Of a stretch of DNA of 40,688 nucleotides, positions 33,893 through 40,688 are shown in pieces. Made by a program: the position numbers and the translations under genes. Position 1 is the first letter of the stretch. Each line of letters begins with the position of its first letter. Origin of the DNA: Bacteroidetes bacterium HGW-Bacteroidetes-17 (lineage in GTDB: Bacteria > Bacteroidota > Bacteroidia > Bacteroidales > GCA-2711565); the NCBI GenBank assembly GCA_002840985.1, contig PHDM01000014.1, positions 1 through 40,688 of the forward strand, in the 5' to 3' direction. The notes beneath the pieces were generated by a model. The model saw nothing but the letters and a program-made list of their open reading frames with translations. It searched no databases and was not told the origin of the DNA.

Positions 33893-35389
33893 TTATTTTT
33901 TCTTTAAAATATTGGTTGGCATCAGATCTCCCTCAAAATACATTTCCTTTGAGTGTGGTTTTAAATCTTTTGAATCAGCAACTTTCTTAAAAATACTTGG
34001 GCTGTATGATTTGGTTTGCGGGACTCCATTTATGGCATTTAATGCAGCTTTTAACATGGGTTCATTTTCATCGCCAAATGGCAATAATTGAACAATGTCC
34101 TCTTCAGCAAGAACATCCGGTGTAAATCCGTTCACAAAGTCACTTACTCCATTTGAATTGGCAATCTTCAAAGTTATAGGTTGCAATGCCCATTTGTGAT
34201 TGGGATTAATATTTCCATCATTATCATAATCTTTAATCGTAAATGAACCTACATATTTCCCATGGGTATTCTCGCCTACTAAATTTACTTCCATGTATGG
34301 ATCAAGCCCATTTATAACCAACTCACTGGCCGAAGCAGAACCTCCTGTGGTAATGATATAGACTCTATTTAAGTTTAAAGAATTGATGGGTACATCTGCG
34401 CCGGACTCTTGTGCAATTCCTGCCTCAAATCTGGTTTTGAAATAATCTGAACCATATTCACTTCGAAAATAATCCTCCAACTTATCATTATACTGCGTAA
34501 GCGCAAATACCTTAGTGGGATTGGCTTCATAAATCATACTCGCCAAATATGTAGCTGTTAATACCGAACCACCACCATTATATCGAAAATCCAGGATCAA
34601 ATCCTGAATTCCGGCATTTTTAAATTCACCAATTGCGTTATTTAAATCATTATCATAATTTGATCGAAAAGCGTTATAAACCATATAACCTATTTTTCTG
34701 CCTGCCGATTCAATTACCTTAGTATAATGAATCGGATTTTCATGAACCTCTACGGCTGTTAAAAATACGGTATGATTGTTTGGTACTATAGTTCCATTAT
34801 TATAATTTGCAAAAGAAATACTAAAGGACTCTCTATCAAATAGCAACGTGGCGTAATTATTAATATCTAAATCTTGAGAATCAATCGCGACGAAAAGATC
34901 ACCCCTTTTTATCCCTGCCGACGCAGCCGGTGTGCCTGGCACAACATATTGAACATACCCAAAAACGCCATTAGAATTACTATATTTTACAAGCCCATAT
35001 TCAAATCCCATTGAAAGTGACACCCCCTGAAATGAATTTTCCAAAGCAACATAATCATCAACTATCCACGACCATTTATCGATTGTGCCAGGTTGATAAA
35101 GTAAAGATTCAAACAACTCATCGTGTGAACCAAATGTCTTTAAGTATGCCAATAAAGCACTGGTTGTTGCAAAACGATTATCCGCTAAATTAGGAACATT
35201 CTTATACCATAAATAATATAGGTTCATGTTATACCAAATAAACTGATCAATCTCAGATGCTACTGTAATAGAATCATTGTTTTCAACTATGGGTTCGACT
35301 ATTTTTTTATCCTTTTTACATCCACCTATTGATATCACAAATGCTGCTAATATTACGAAAACAAGCAGTCTTATATTTTTCCCTGTCAT
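33893..35389 (-). CDS. S41 family (C-terminal processing) peptidase, lipoprotein
   Basis: This 498-residue lipoprotein has a signal and lipobox (IGGC, Cys24). A PDZ-like domain follows (VFGYVQYVVPGTPAASAGIKRGDLF), then the S41 domain. The catalytic Ser is in TGGSASASELVINGL, and the Lys of the Ser-Lys dyad is probably in GENTHGKYVG. DLILDFRYNGGGSV is the conserved strand before the active site. The frame opens at 35431, but the ATG at 35389 is preferred: it begins a clean lipoprotein signal and lies 21 bases after an exact -7 box. Such proteins degrade or process envelope proteins; the target is unknown. Confidence 0.93.
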   Translation of the reverse strand: MTGKNIRLLVFVILAAFVISIGGCKKDKKIVEPIVENNDSITVASEIDQFIWYNMNLYYLWYKNVPNLADNRFATTSALLAYLKTFGSHDELFESLLYQPGTIDKWSWIVDDYVALENSFQGVSLSMGFEYGLVKYSNSNGVFGYVQYVVPGTPAASAGIKRGDLFVAIDSQDLDINNYATLLFDRESFSISFANYNNGTIVPNNHTVFLTAVEVHENPIHYTKVIESAGRKIGYMVYNAFRSNYDNDLNNAIGEFKNAGIQDLILDFRYNGGGSVLTATYLASMIYEANPTKVFALTQYNDKLEDYFRSEYGSDYFKTRFEAGIAQESGADVPINSLNLNRVYIITTGGSASASELVINGLDPYMEVNLVGENTHGKYVGSFTIKDYDNDGNINPNHKWALQPITLKIANSNGVSDFVNGFTPDVLAEEDIVQLLPFGDENEPMLKAALNAINGVPQTKSYSPSIFKKVADSKDLKPHSKEMYFEGDLMPTNILKKK

Positions 35390-35409
35390 ATTATGATTTT
35401 TTAGAAAAG

Positions 35410-35417
35410 CAAAATTA
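35410..35417 (-). promoter_or_regulatory. S41 peptidase promoter (-7 box)
   Basis: On the minus strand TAATTTTG matches TAnnTTTG, 20 bases before the ATG at 35389. It falls inside the longer open frame and so excludes the start at 35431. Confidence 0.6.
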
Positions 35418-35434
35418 TACAAATAAACCATAAT

Positions 35435-35459
35435 ATTGAGAACAAATTAGATTCTCAAT
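35435..35459 (-). terminator. Possible weak terminator after the FG-GAP gene
   Basis: ATTGAGAA and TTCTCAAT form an 8-bp stem with a 9-base loop, 40-64 bases past the stop of the FG-GAP gene. No strong T run follows on the minus strand. Confidence 0.35.
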
Positions 35460-35498
35460 TATTGTGATCGCGAAGAAATAAAAAAGAGAATAAAGAAT

Positions 35499-37040
35499 TT
35501 ACCAGTTTACAAAATTAATCCTGAAATTTTCGCCTTGGTAATCTCTTACAATTTGTAGTTTTGCCTCTTCAGCCTGTTTTTTTGTTTCATAACCTATTGA
35601 TACGCGATGGCCTCCCATCACTTCGGCCCAATCATGAACATCGCGGGCAATTAAACTATTGAAGGATCCTTGTAATTTATAAGGTTCAACAACATAATGA
35701 ACATTACTGATAAATACGTTATAATGATTGTTTGAAACAGTTCCGGGCATAATGACTGTCCTGTTCGGAGGATTACAAAAACAAGATGACCAAACAAAAT
35801 AATAATAGGGTGGCTTTTCAATATAACTTACACTCGATGTTATCCAAAGACTAGAAGTTGCGGTTGATTTTGCAGGTTTAATTTCAATGTCAGCATCGTT
35901 TCTGAATAATTTCGCTTCAAAATCATAACAGTCGTCCATTCCGATAATAAATATTTCAGCATCACAATCTTTGTCATAATCGGCCCAATAAGCACCACCT
36001 AAATAAACACCCGGAAGCCCTGCATTTGCATCCATAAAAATAAATTTACCATCATTTCGATAAACCCGGGTTGTTGGTCCAAAAATACTTTCACCACTCA
36101 CCAACAAATCAAGATCTCCATCGCAATCGTAATCCATAACCTGTACTTCACCTGAACGCATTCCAAGAATAGACGTTCCAATTTCTGTAAATCCTTTTTT
36201 CCCATCATTTCGATAAAAATATGAAACGAGTTGGAAATTACTACTTTCCCCTGTAAGAAATACGTCAAGATCTTTATCCCCATCAAAATCACCCCAAACA
36301 GCTTTTCCATATTTAACCCCTCTTAGTGGAGCATTAATACTGACAAAATCAGTATTATTAACATTTTGGTAAATTAAGGAATAGGCATCTCCTTCCCTTG
36401 TTTCGCCGGTAATAAGAATATCCCCATCTTTATCCCCATCAAAATCACCCCAACTCACTGATCCGCCATACAAAGGCACCAAGTTAGAACCCATGTCCGA
36501 AAAACTGGTATTATTTATATTTTTGTATACTTTCGAATAGATTTGCCCGTTGTATTCACCACAAAGCACAATGTCGAACTTACCATCACCATTAAAATCC
36601 CCTAAATCTATATCTCCATCTCTCACACCTTGTATGTTTGGATTATAAGCGGTAAACTGCCCCCGTCCATTATTTTTAAAAATTCGAGCTAAAATTTCTC
36701 CCTTATTATTTTCACCCGTAATAAATAAATCGTTATCCCCATCCTTATCCATATCTTCCCAGTCCATAGCTGAGCGATACATATTCATGATTCCCGAATT
36801 TTGAGCAATGAAATTTCCCTTTTTATCGTTGATGTAGAGATTGGTTTCAACGATTTTTTGATTCGCGCTGTACCTTTCCCCTGTTGTCACCAAATCATGA
36901 TAGCCATCCATGTTCACATCGATCCATGATAAATTGCTCTGAATTAAGCCTTCAGTTTTTGTATTTATAAATACAAATGGCTGAGCATTAACCCCAATAT
37001 AACATAAACAGGACAATAAAAGGATTTTTAATACTTTCAT
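35499..37040 (-). CDS. Secreted FG-GAP/VCBS repeat protein
   Basis: This 513-residue exported protein has a signal peptide (residues 1-19, ending GVNA). Seven FG-GAP-like units follow, one about every 45-50 residues, each built on a DxDxDGxxD calcium loop: DVNMDGYHD, DMDKDGDND, DFNGDGKFD, DFDGDKDGD, DFDGDKDLD, DYDCDGDLD and DYDKDCDAE. Most are followed at once by a strand ending in TGE or SGE. These would fold as a seven-bladed beta-propeller, like integrin alpha chains. The last ~130 residues include a Cys-containing segment and end with a helix-strand unit (TKKQAEEAKLQIV) reminiscent of SPOR-type domains. Predicted function is calcium-stabilised surface binding. It lies upstream of the S41 peptidase, which has its own promoter. 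Confidence 0.88.
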   Translation of the reverse strand: MKVLKILLLSCLCYIGVNAQPFVFINTKTEGLIQSNLSWIDVNMDGYHDLVTTGERYSANQKIVETNLYINDKKGNFIAQNSGIMNMYRSAMDWEDMDKDGDNDLFITGENNKGEILARIFKNNGRGQFTAYNPNIQGVRDGDIDLGDFNGDGKFDIVLCGEYNGQIYSKVYKNINNTSFSDMGSNLVPLYGGSVSWGDFDGDKDGDILITGETREGDAYSLIYQNVNNTDFVSINAPLRGVKYGKAVWGDFDGDKDLDVFLTGESSNFQLVSYFYRNDGKKGFTEIGTSILGMRSGEVQVMDYDCDGDLDLLVSGESIFGPTTRVYRNDGKFIFMDANAGLPGVYLGGAYWADYDKDCDAEIFIIGMDDCYDFEAKLFRNDADIEIKPAKSTATSSLWITSSVSYIEKPPYYYFVWSSCFCNPPNRTVIMPGTVSNNHYNVFISNVHYVVEPYKLQGSFNSLIARDVHDWAEVMGGHRVSIGYETKKQAEEAKLQIVRDYQGENFRINFVNW

Positions 37041-37169
37041 TCTGTGCGATTTTTAATTGAAAATCGTTTATTGATAGACATTTACAAAATAAAACCTAAT
37101 TCAGCTAACTTAAATATAAATTAAGATAATTTATTTACATTGAATTGTTTAAAAGTATAAAAATTAATT

Positions 37170-37177
37170 TAATTTTG
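37170..37177 (+). promoter_or_regulatory. Promoter of the methylmalonyl-CoA operon (-7 box)
   Basis: TAATTTTG matches TAnnTTTG; a TTG 22 bases upstream (37145-37147) could be the -33 element. A transcript starting near 37184 would begin before the ATG at 37207 but after the ATG at 37177. Confidence 0.65.
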
Positions 37178-37206
37178 TGAAAAATTTCACAGTAACTCAA
37201 ACAACA

Positions 37207-37617
37207 ATGAAACTTACTCATATTGAACATATTGGAATAGCTGTCGTAAATTTGGATGAAGCTATTTCTTATTACGAAAATGTACTGGGATTAAAATGCT
37301 ATGCATTGGAAGAAATAAAAGATCAAAAAGTAAAAACTGCTTTCTTTAAAATTGGTCAAACTAAAATTGAACTTTTAGAATCAACGGATCCGGAAGGCCC
37401 AATCGGTAAATTTATTGAAAATAAAGGTCAAGGCGTCCATCATATTGCATTTGCAGTTGATAAAATTGAAGAGGCTTTAATTGAAGCTGAAAGTAAAAAC
37501 ATCAAACTTATTAATAAAACACCACGAAAAGGAGCTGAAGGATTGGATATTGCATTTCTTCACCCTAAAAGTACAATGGGAGTATTAACAGAACTTTGTG
37601 AAGATAAAAATAAATAA
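37207..37617 (+). CDS. mce: Methylmalonyl-CoA epimerase
   Basis: This protein of the vicinal-oxygen-chelate (glyoxalase) fold has 136 residues, matching the usual ~135. It interconverts (R)- and (S)-methylmalonyl-CoA, linking methylmalonyl-CoA mutase to the decarboxylase encoded next. The first metal-binding His lies in [12 protein letters not shown] and another in [10 protein letters not shown]; the conserved Glu is in the C-terminal LTELCE. The frame starts at 37177, but that ATG overlaps the -7 box, so I take the ATG at 37207. It is the first gene of the operon, 11 bases before the carboxyltransferase gene. Confidence 0.95.
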   Translation: MKLTHIEHIGIAVVNLDEAISYYENVLGLKCYALEEIKDQKVKTAFFKIGQTKIELLESTDPEGPIGKFIENKGQGVHHIAFAVDKIEEALIEAESKNIKLINKTPRKGAEGLDIAFLHPKSTMGVLTELCEDKNK

Positions 37618-37628
37618 AACAATCAACA

Positions 37629-39188
37629 ATGGCCATTGAAGATAAAATTCAAGAATTACTGAATAAAAGAACAGAAGCCAGATTAGGCGGGGGATTAACA
37701 CGAATTGATTCACAGCACAGCAAAGGTAAATTTACTGCGCGCGAACGTATTGAACTTCTGTTAGACGAAGGCAGCTTTGAAGAGTATGATATGTTTGTGA
37801 CACATCGTTCTCATGATTTTGGGATGGATAAACTTCATTTCTTGTCGGATGCAGTAGTAACAGGACATGGAACAATTGATGGGAGAGTGGTATATGTATT
37901 CTCTCAGGATTTTACAGTTTTTGGAGGTTCACTATCTGAAACCTTTTCTCAAAAAATATGCAAAGTAATGGATCAGGCCATGAAAGTTGGCGCACCGGTG
38001 ATTGGAATTAATGATAGTGGAGGCGCACGAATTCAGGAAGGGGTGAGAAGTTTGGCTGGCTATGCAGAAATTTTTCAACGAAATATCATGGCTTCAGGGG
38101 TTATCCCTCAGATTTCAGCCATTTTTGGCCCTTGTGCCGGAGGAGCGGTTTACTCGCCGGCGTTGACTGATTTTATCCTGATGAGCAAGGACACAAGTTA
38201 TATGTTTGTTACCGGGCCAAAAGTTACCAAAACAGTAACCGGTGAAACAATTTCAACTGAAGATTTGGGAGGATCTGAAGTCCATAGTAAAAAATCAGGG
38301 ATTGCTCATTTTGTTTCTGAAGATGAGCGGGAAGGCATTCTAATTCTTCGAAAATTAATGAGCTATCTTCCTCAAAATAATCTTGAAGATCCACCAATTA
38401 CTGATTGTAATGATCCTATTGACCGTCTGGATGATTTGTTAAATCAGATTATTCCGGAAAACCCAAACAAGCCTTATGATGTAAAAGATATTATCCATAC
38501 CATTGTTGACAATGCTGAATTTTTAGAGGTGCAATGCAGTTACGCTCAGAATATCGTTATCGGCTTTGCAAAATTCGATGGAATGCCAGTTGGCATCGTG
38601 GCCAATCAACCAAATTATTTAGCCGGTGTATTAGATATTAACTCTTCACGAAAAGCTGCCAGATTTGTACGCTTCTGTGATGCTTTCAATATTCCGATTA
38701 TAACATTGGTAGACGTTCCGGGGTTTTTACCAGGCAGTTCACAAGAATATGGGGGTATTATAATTCATGGTGCAAAACTGATGTTTGCTTATGGTGAAGC
38801 TACAGTTCCAAAAATAACCATTACCTTGCGAAAATCATATGGGGGGGCTCATGATGTAATGAGTTCAAAACAGCTAAGAGGGGATATAAATTATGCTTGG
38901 CCTTCGGCCGAAATTGCTGTTATGGGACCCGCTGGTGCAATTGAAATATTGGCAGGCAAAGAAATAGCAGGAATTACGAATGAAGAAGATAAAGCAAAAT
39001 TAATCGCTCAAAAAGAAGAGGAATATCGCACAAAATTTGCCAATCCTTACGAGGCTGCAAAATATGGCTATATCGATGATGTAATCGAACCTCGTAATAC
39101 CAGGTTCAGAATCATTCGGGCATTAAGAATTTTAGCTACAAAAAAGGATTCAAATCCACCTAAAAAACACTCGAATATTCCACTTTAA
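37629..39188 (+). CDS. mmdA: Methylmalonyl-CoA decarboxylase alpha subunit (carboxyltransferase)
   Basis: This acyl-CoA carboxyltransferase of 519 residues belongs to the crotonase-like carboxyltransferase family, with both N and C domains present. Family blocks include [56 protein letters not shown], and in the C-half [18 protein letters not shown] and [14 protein letters not shown]. The enzyme transfers the carboxyl group of methylmalonyl-CoA to biotin on the carrier protein. Propionyl-CoA carboxylase beta is nearly indistinguishable by sequence. The downstream OadG-, biotin- and OadB-type genes decide for the Na+-pumping decarboxylase. Confidence 0.93.
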   Translation: MAIEDKIQELLNKRTEARLGGGLTRIDSQHSKGKFTARERIELLLDEGSFEEYDMFVTHRSHDFGMDKLHFLSDAVVTGHGTIDGRVVYVFSQDFTVFGGSLSETFSQKICKVMDQAMKVGAPVIGINDSGGARIQEGVRSLAGYAEIFQRNIMASGVIPQISAIFGPCAGGAVYSPALTDFILMSKDTSYMFVTGPKVTKTVTGETISTEDLGGSEVHSKKSGIAHFVSEDEREGILILRKLMSYLPQNNLEDPPITDCNDPIDRLDDLLNQIIPENPNKPYDVKDIIHTIVDNAEFLEVQCSYAQNIVIGFAKFDGMPVGIVANQPNYLAGVLDINSSRKAARFVRFCDAFNIPIITLVDVPGFLPGSSQEYGGIIIHGAKLMFAYGEATVPKITITLRKSYGGAHDVMSSKQLRGDINYAWPSAEIAVMGPAGAIEILAGKEIAGITNEEDKAKLIAQKEEEYRTKFANPYEAAKYGYIDDVIEPRNTRFRIIRALRILATKKDSNPPKKHSNIPL

Positions 39189-39215
39189 ATAATATAATTT
39201 CAACACACATAAATC

Positions 39216-39575
39216 ATGAATACATTTTTATCGATTAATATACCTGAATCTCTGCCCGAAGGAATTGTTATAACCTTAGTTGGTTATTCTATTGTTTTTG
39301 GTGCTTTGGTTATTCTTTATTTCGTATTTAGCACCTTTTCCAAAATTTTAACCATTAAAGTTCGTGAACGATTACGAAGAGAGGGAAGGCATGAAATTGC
39401 CAACTTACCTAATATTGACATCACCGGTGAAGAAACAGCAGCAATAAGTATGGCTTTATACTTATTTAACGAACTCCACGATTTAGAAAGTAATATAATT
39501 ACCATCAAGAAAATCTCCAGGACCAATTCACAATGGGGTGCCAAACAAGATAATATTAGCAAGTTTCAACGATAA
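39216..39575 (+). CDS. OadG-family membrane subunit of the decarboxylase
   Basis: This 119-residue protein has one N-terminal transmembrane helix (EGIVITLVGYSIVFGALVILYFVFSTF) and a short cytosolic tail, the layout of OadG (gamma) and MmdD (delta) subunits. These hold the carboxyltransferase on the membrane beta subunit. The tail has ISMALYLFNELHDLESN and ends near WGAKQDNI. The usual His-containing zinc region of OadG is not obvious. It lies 27 bases after mmdA and 14 bases before the biotin protein. Confidence 0.85.
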   Translation: MNTFLSINIPESLPEGIVITLVGYSIVFGALVILYFVFSTFSKILTIKVRERLRREGRHEIANLPNIDITGEETAAISMALYLFNELHDLESNIITIKKISRTNSQWGAKQDNISKFQR

Positions 39576-39589
39576 TCTCAATAAATAAA

Positions 39590-40012
39590 ATGAAGAAGTT
39601 TAATTTTAAAATCAGAGGAAATACTTACGATGTAATAATTAAGTATTTTGAAGATGGAATCGCGAAAGTAGAAGTAAATGGCTCACCTTATCAGGTTGAA
39701 GTTCAGAAATCTATTCAGGAATCAAAAACACCAATTTTAGTTCGTCAGGATGTTATAAATCCAAAAGGAGCGCACAAGATCCAAAAAGAAACCAGTTCAG
39801 TTACAAAGATAACCGCACCATTACCAGGTAATATCATGCAGATATTTGTTAAAGTTGGAGATGAGGTAGTTAAAAACGACAAACTCTTGATGTACGAAGC
39901 AATGAAAATGGAAAACATGATCAAAGCCGAAAAAGATGGTGTAATAAAAACGATAAAAGTTCAAAATGGGGATAGTGTTCTCCAAGGCGACTTACTTATT
40001 GAAATAGCATAA
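39590..40012 (+). CDS. mmdC: Biotin carboxyl carrier subunit of the decarboxylase
   Basis: This 140-residue biotin/lipoyl-domain protein carries carboxybiotin between the carboxyltransferase and the membrane decarboxylase. The C-terminal domain (about 70-140) has the biotinylation motif EAMKMENM, the modified Lys being in MKM. GDEVVKND and a GDLLIEIA end complete the fold. An N-terminal ~65-residue domain with KFNFKIRGNTYDVIIK precedes it, as in MmdC and OadA C-terminal parts. The gene begins 14 bases after the OadG-like gene and ends 3 bases before the beta subunit. Confidence 0.93.
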   Translation: MKKFNFKIRGNTYDVIIKYFEDGIAKVEVNGSPYQVEVQKSIQESKTPILVRQDVINPKGAHKIQKETSSVTKITAPLPGNIMQIFVKVGDEVVKNDKLLMYEAMKMENMIKAEKDGVIKTIKVQNGDSVLQGDLLIEIA

Positions 40013-40015
40013 AGC

Positions 40016-40688
40016 ATGAGACGATTTTTAACAGTAATTGGAATCATAGCCTTTTTGACATTGTTAAGCACTACTTTGGCAAATTCAGGCTATAATGAAA
40101 AAATTCCCTATCATGAGAATGATACCACAACAGTAATTGATAACCAAAATCAAACGGCTGAATATTCGACATCAGATGAAGCCTTAAAGGGAGTTCGGAA
40201 ATTTATAAATTATTCAGGTTTCAGGAATGCCACAACCGGAAACATCGTAATGATCCTGGTTGGATTATTTTTTATTTTTCTTGCCATTAAATATGACTAT
40301 GAGCCTCTTTTATTAATACCAATTGGAACGGGAATTATTATCGGAAATATTCCATTTTTTCAATCCAATGATATTAATTTACAAATTGGTATTTACCAAC
40401 AGGGAAGTGTGTTAAACTACCTATATTTTGGAGTTATAAAAGGAATTTATCCCCCACTCATCTTTTTGGGGATTGGAGCAATGACCGACTTCTCATCACT
40501 AATCTCTAACCCAAGATTAATGTTACTTGGAGCCGCTGCTCAGTTAGGTATTTTTGTGACCTTTTTAGGAGCCTTATTTTTAGGATTCAACTTACCTGAA
40601 GCAGCTTCCATTGGTATTATTGGCGGTGCTGACGGCCCTACGGCAATTTTCCTTTCCTCAAAGTTGACAAATGGAAGTATATTCAACG
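40016..40688 (+). CDS. mmdB: Na+-transporting decarboxylase beta subunit, 5' part (3' end outside window)
   Basis: This is the N-terminal ~224 residues of an OadB/MmdB membrane protein. It decarboxylates carboxybiotin and couples this to Na+ export. The start is the ATG at 40016, 3 bases after the biotin-subunit stop. It is open to the window end, so no stop is seen. An N-terminal signal-like helix (about 1-22) and a polar linker of about 35 residues precede the first family block, FRNATTGNIVMILVGLFFIF. The conserved YPPLIFLGIGAMTDFSSLI and the Na+-pathway motif GGADGPTAIF (near residue 204) are present. The gap after the first helix is long for a beta subunit, which usually begins at the membrane domain. 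Confidence 0.92.
   Translation, partial: MRRFLTVIGIIAFLTLLSTTLANSGYNEKIPYHENDTTTVIDNQNQTAEYSTSDEALKGVRKFINYSGFRNATTGNIVMILVGLFFIFLAIKYDYEPLLLIPIGTGIIIGNIPFFQSNDINLQIGIYQQGSVLNYLYFGVIKGIYPPLIFLGIGAMTDFSSLISNPRLMLLGAAAQLGIFVTFLGALFLGFNLPEAASIGIIGGADGPTAIFLSSKLTNGSIFN

Overview
The window is an AT-rich chromosomal segment from a member of the Bacteroidota, most likely a Bacteroidales- or Marinilabiliales-like anaerobe or facultative anaerobe. Three things support this. Several genes and both tRNAs carry the Bacteroidota -7 box TAnnTTTG, some with a TTG or TTTG about 19-20 bases upstream. Shine-Dalgarno sequences are mostly absent. The gene families (DUF4292, FISUMP, DUF6249, CarboxypepD_reg-type TonB receptor, NtrY-like kinase, mnmG-ybeY clusters) are typical of the phylum. 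A butyrate kinase and a Na+-pumping methylmalonyl-CoA decarboxylase operon point to acid-producing fermentative energy metabolism.

Layout. 1-592: 3' end of butyrate kinase (+). 599-14151: a long minus-strand block. Read in the direction of transcription it holds an anti-sigma-like ATPase, ybeY, mnmG (flanked by two parS-like 16-mers), a methyltransferase, a 1235-residue sensor kinase, a polysaccharide flippase, dut, a TPR protein, a DUF4292 lipoprotein and an EnvC-like degenerate M23 protein. 14572-16764: gltX, folB, a small Cys-rich protein and tRNA-Cys (+). 16820-20560: a minus-strand pair of exported hydrolases (M20 amidohydrolase and S9 peptidase). 21050-23466: a Ca-loop lipoprotein (+) convergent with glnS (-). 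23946-25518: an ECF sigma factor with its membrane partner (-), divergent from a DUF6249 membrane protein. 25710-27428: thpR (-), a heme-binding-type DUF4405 membrane protein with four C-terminal repeats, and tRNA-Ala. 27472-32811: a FISUMP lipoprotein, a heme-type TonB receptor with an unrecognised small partner, and an AEC transporter (all -). 33087-37040: a lipoprotein (+), an S41 protease and an FG-GAP repeat protein (-). 37207-40688: a Na+-translocating methylmalonyl-CoA decarboxylase operon (+), with its beta subunit cut by the window end.

Functionally, most of the window is translation and tRNA modification (gltX, glnS, mnmG, ybeY, two tRNAs), envelope biology (lipoproteins, flippase, TonB uptake, EnvC-like factor) and fermentation. 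The decarboxylase operon would convert methylmalonyl-CoA to propionyl-CoA while exporting Na+.

I found no defence island, prophage, CRISPR array or intact insertion sequence, and no clear undescribed multi-gene system. The most unusual signals are the parS-like pair around mnmG, the mosaic tRNA-Ala locus (an orphan 5' fragment behind the promoter and a 3'-end copy 1.05 kb downstream), a 159-bp element with perfect 21-bp inverted arms, the 20-residue repeats on a DUF4405 protein, and the unrecognised partner of the heme-type receptor.
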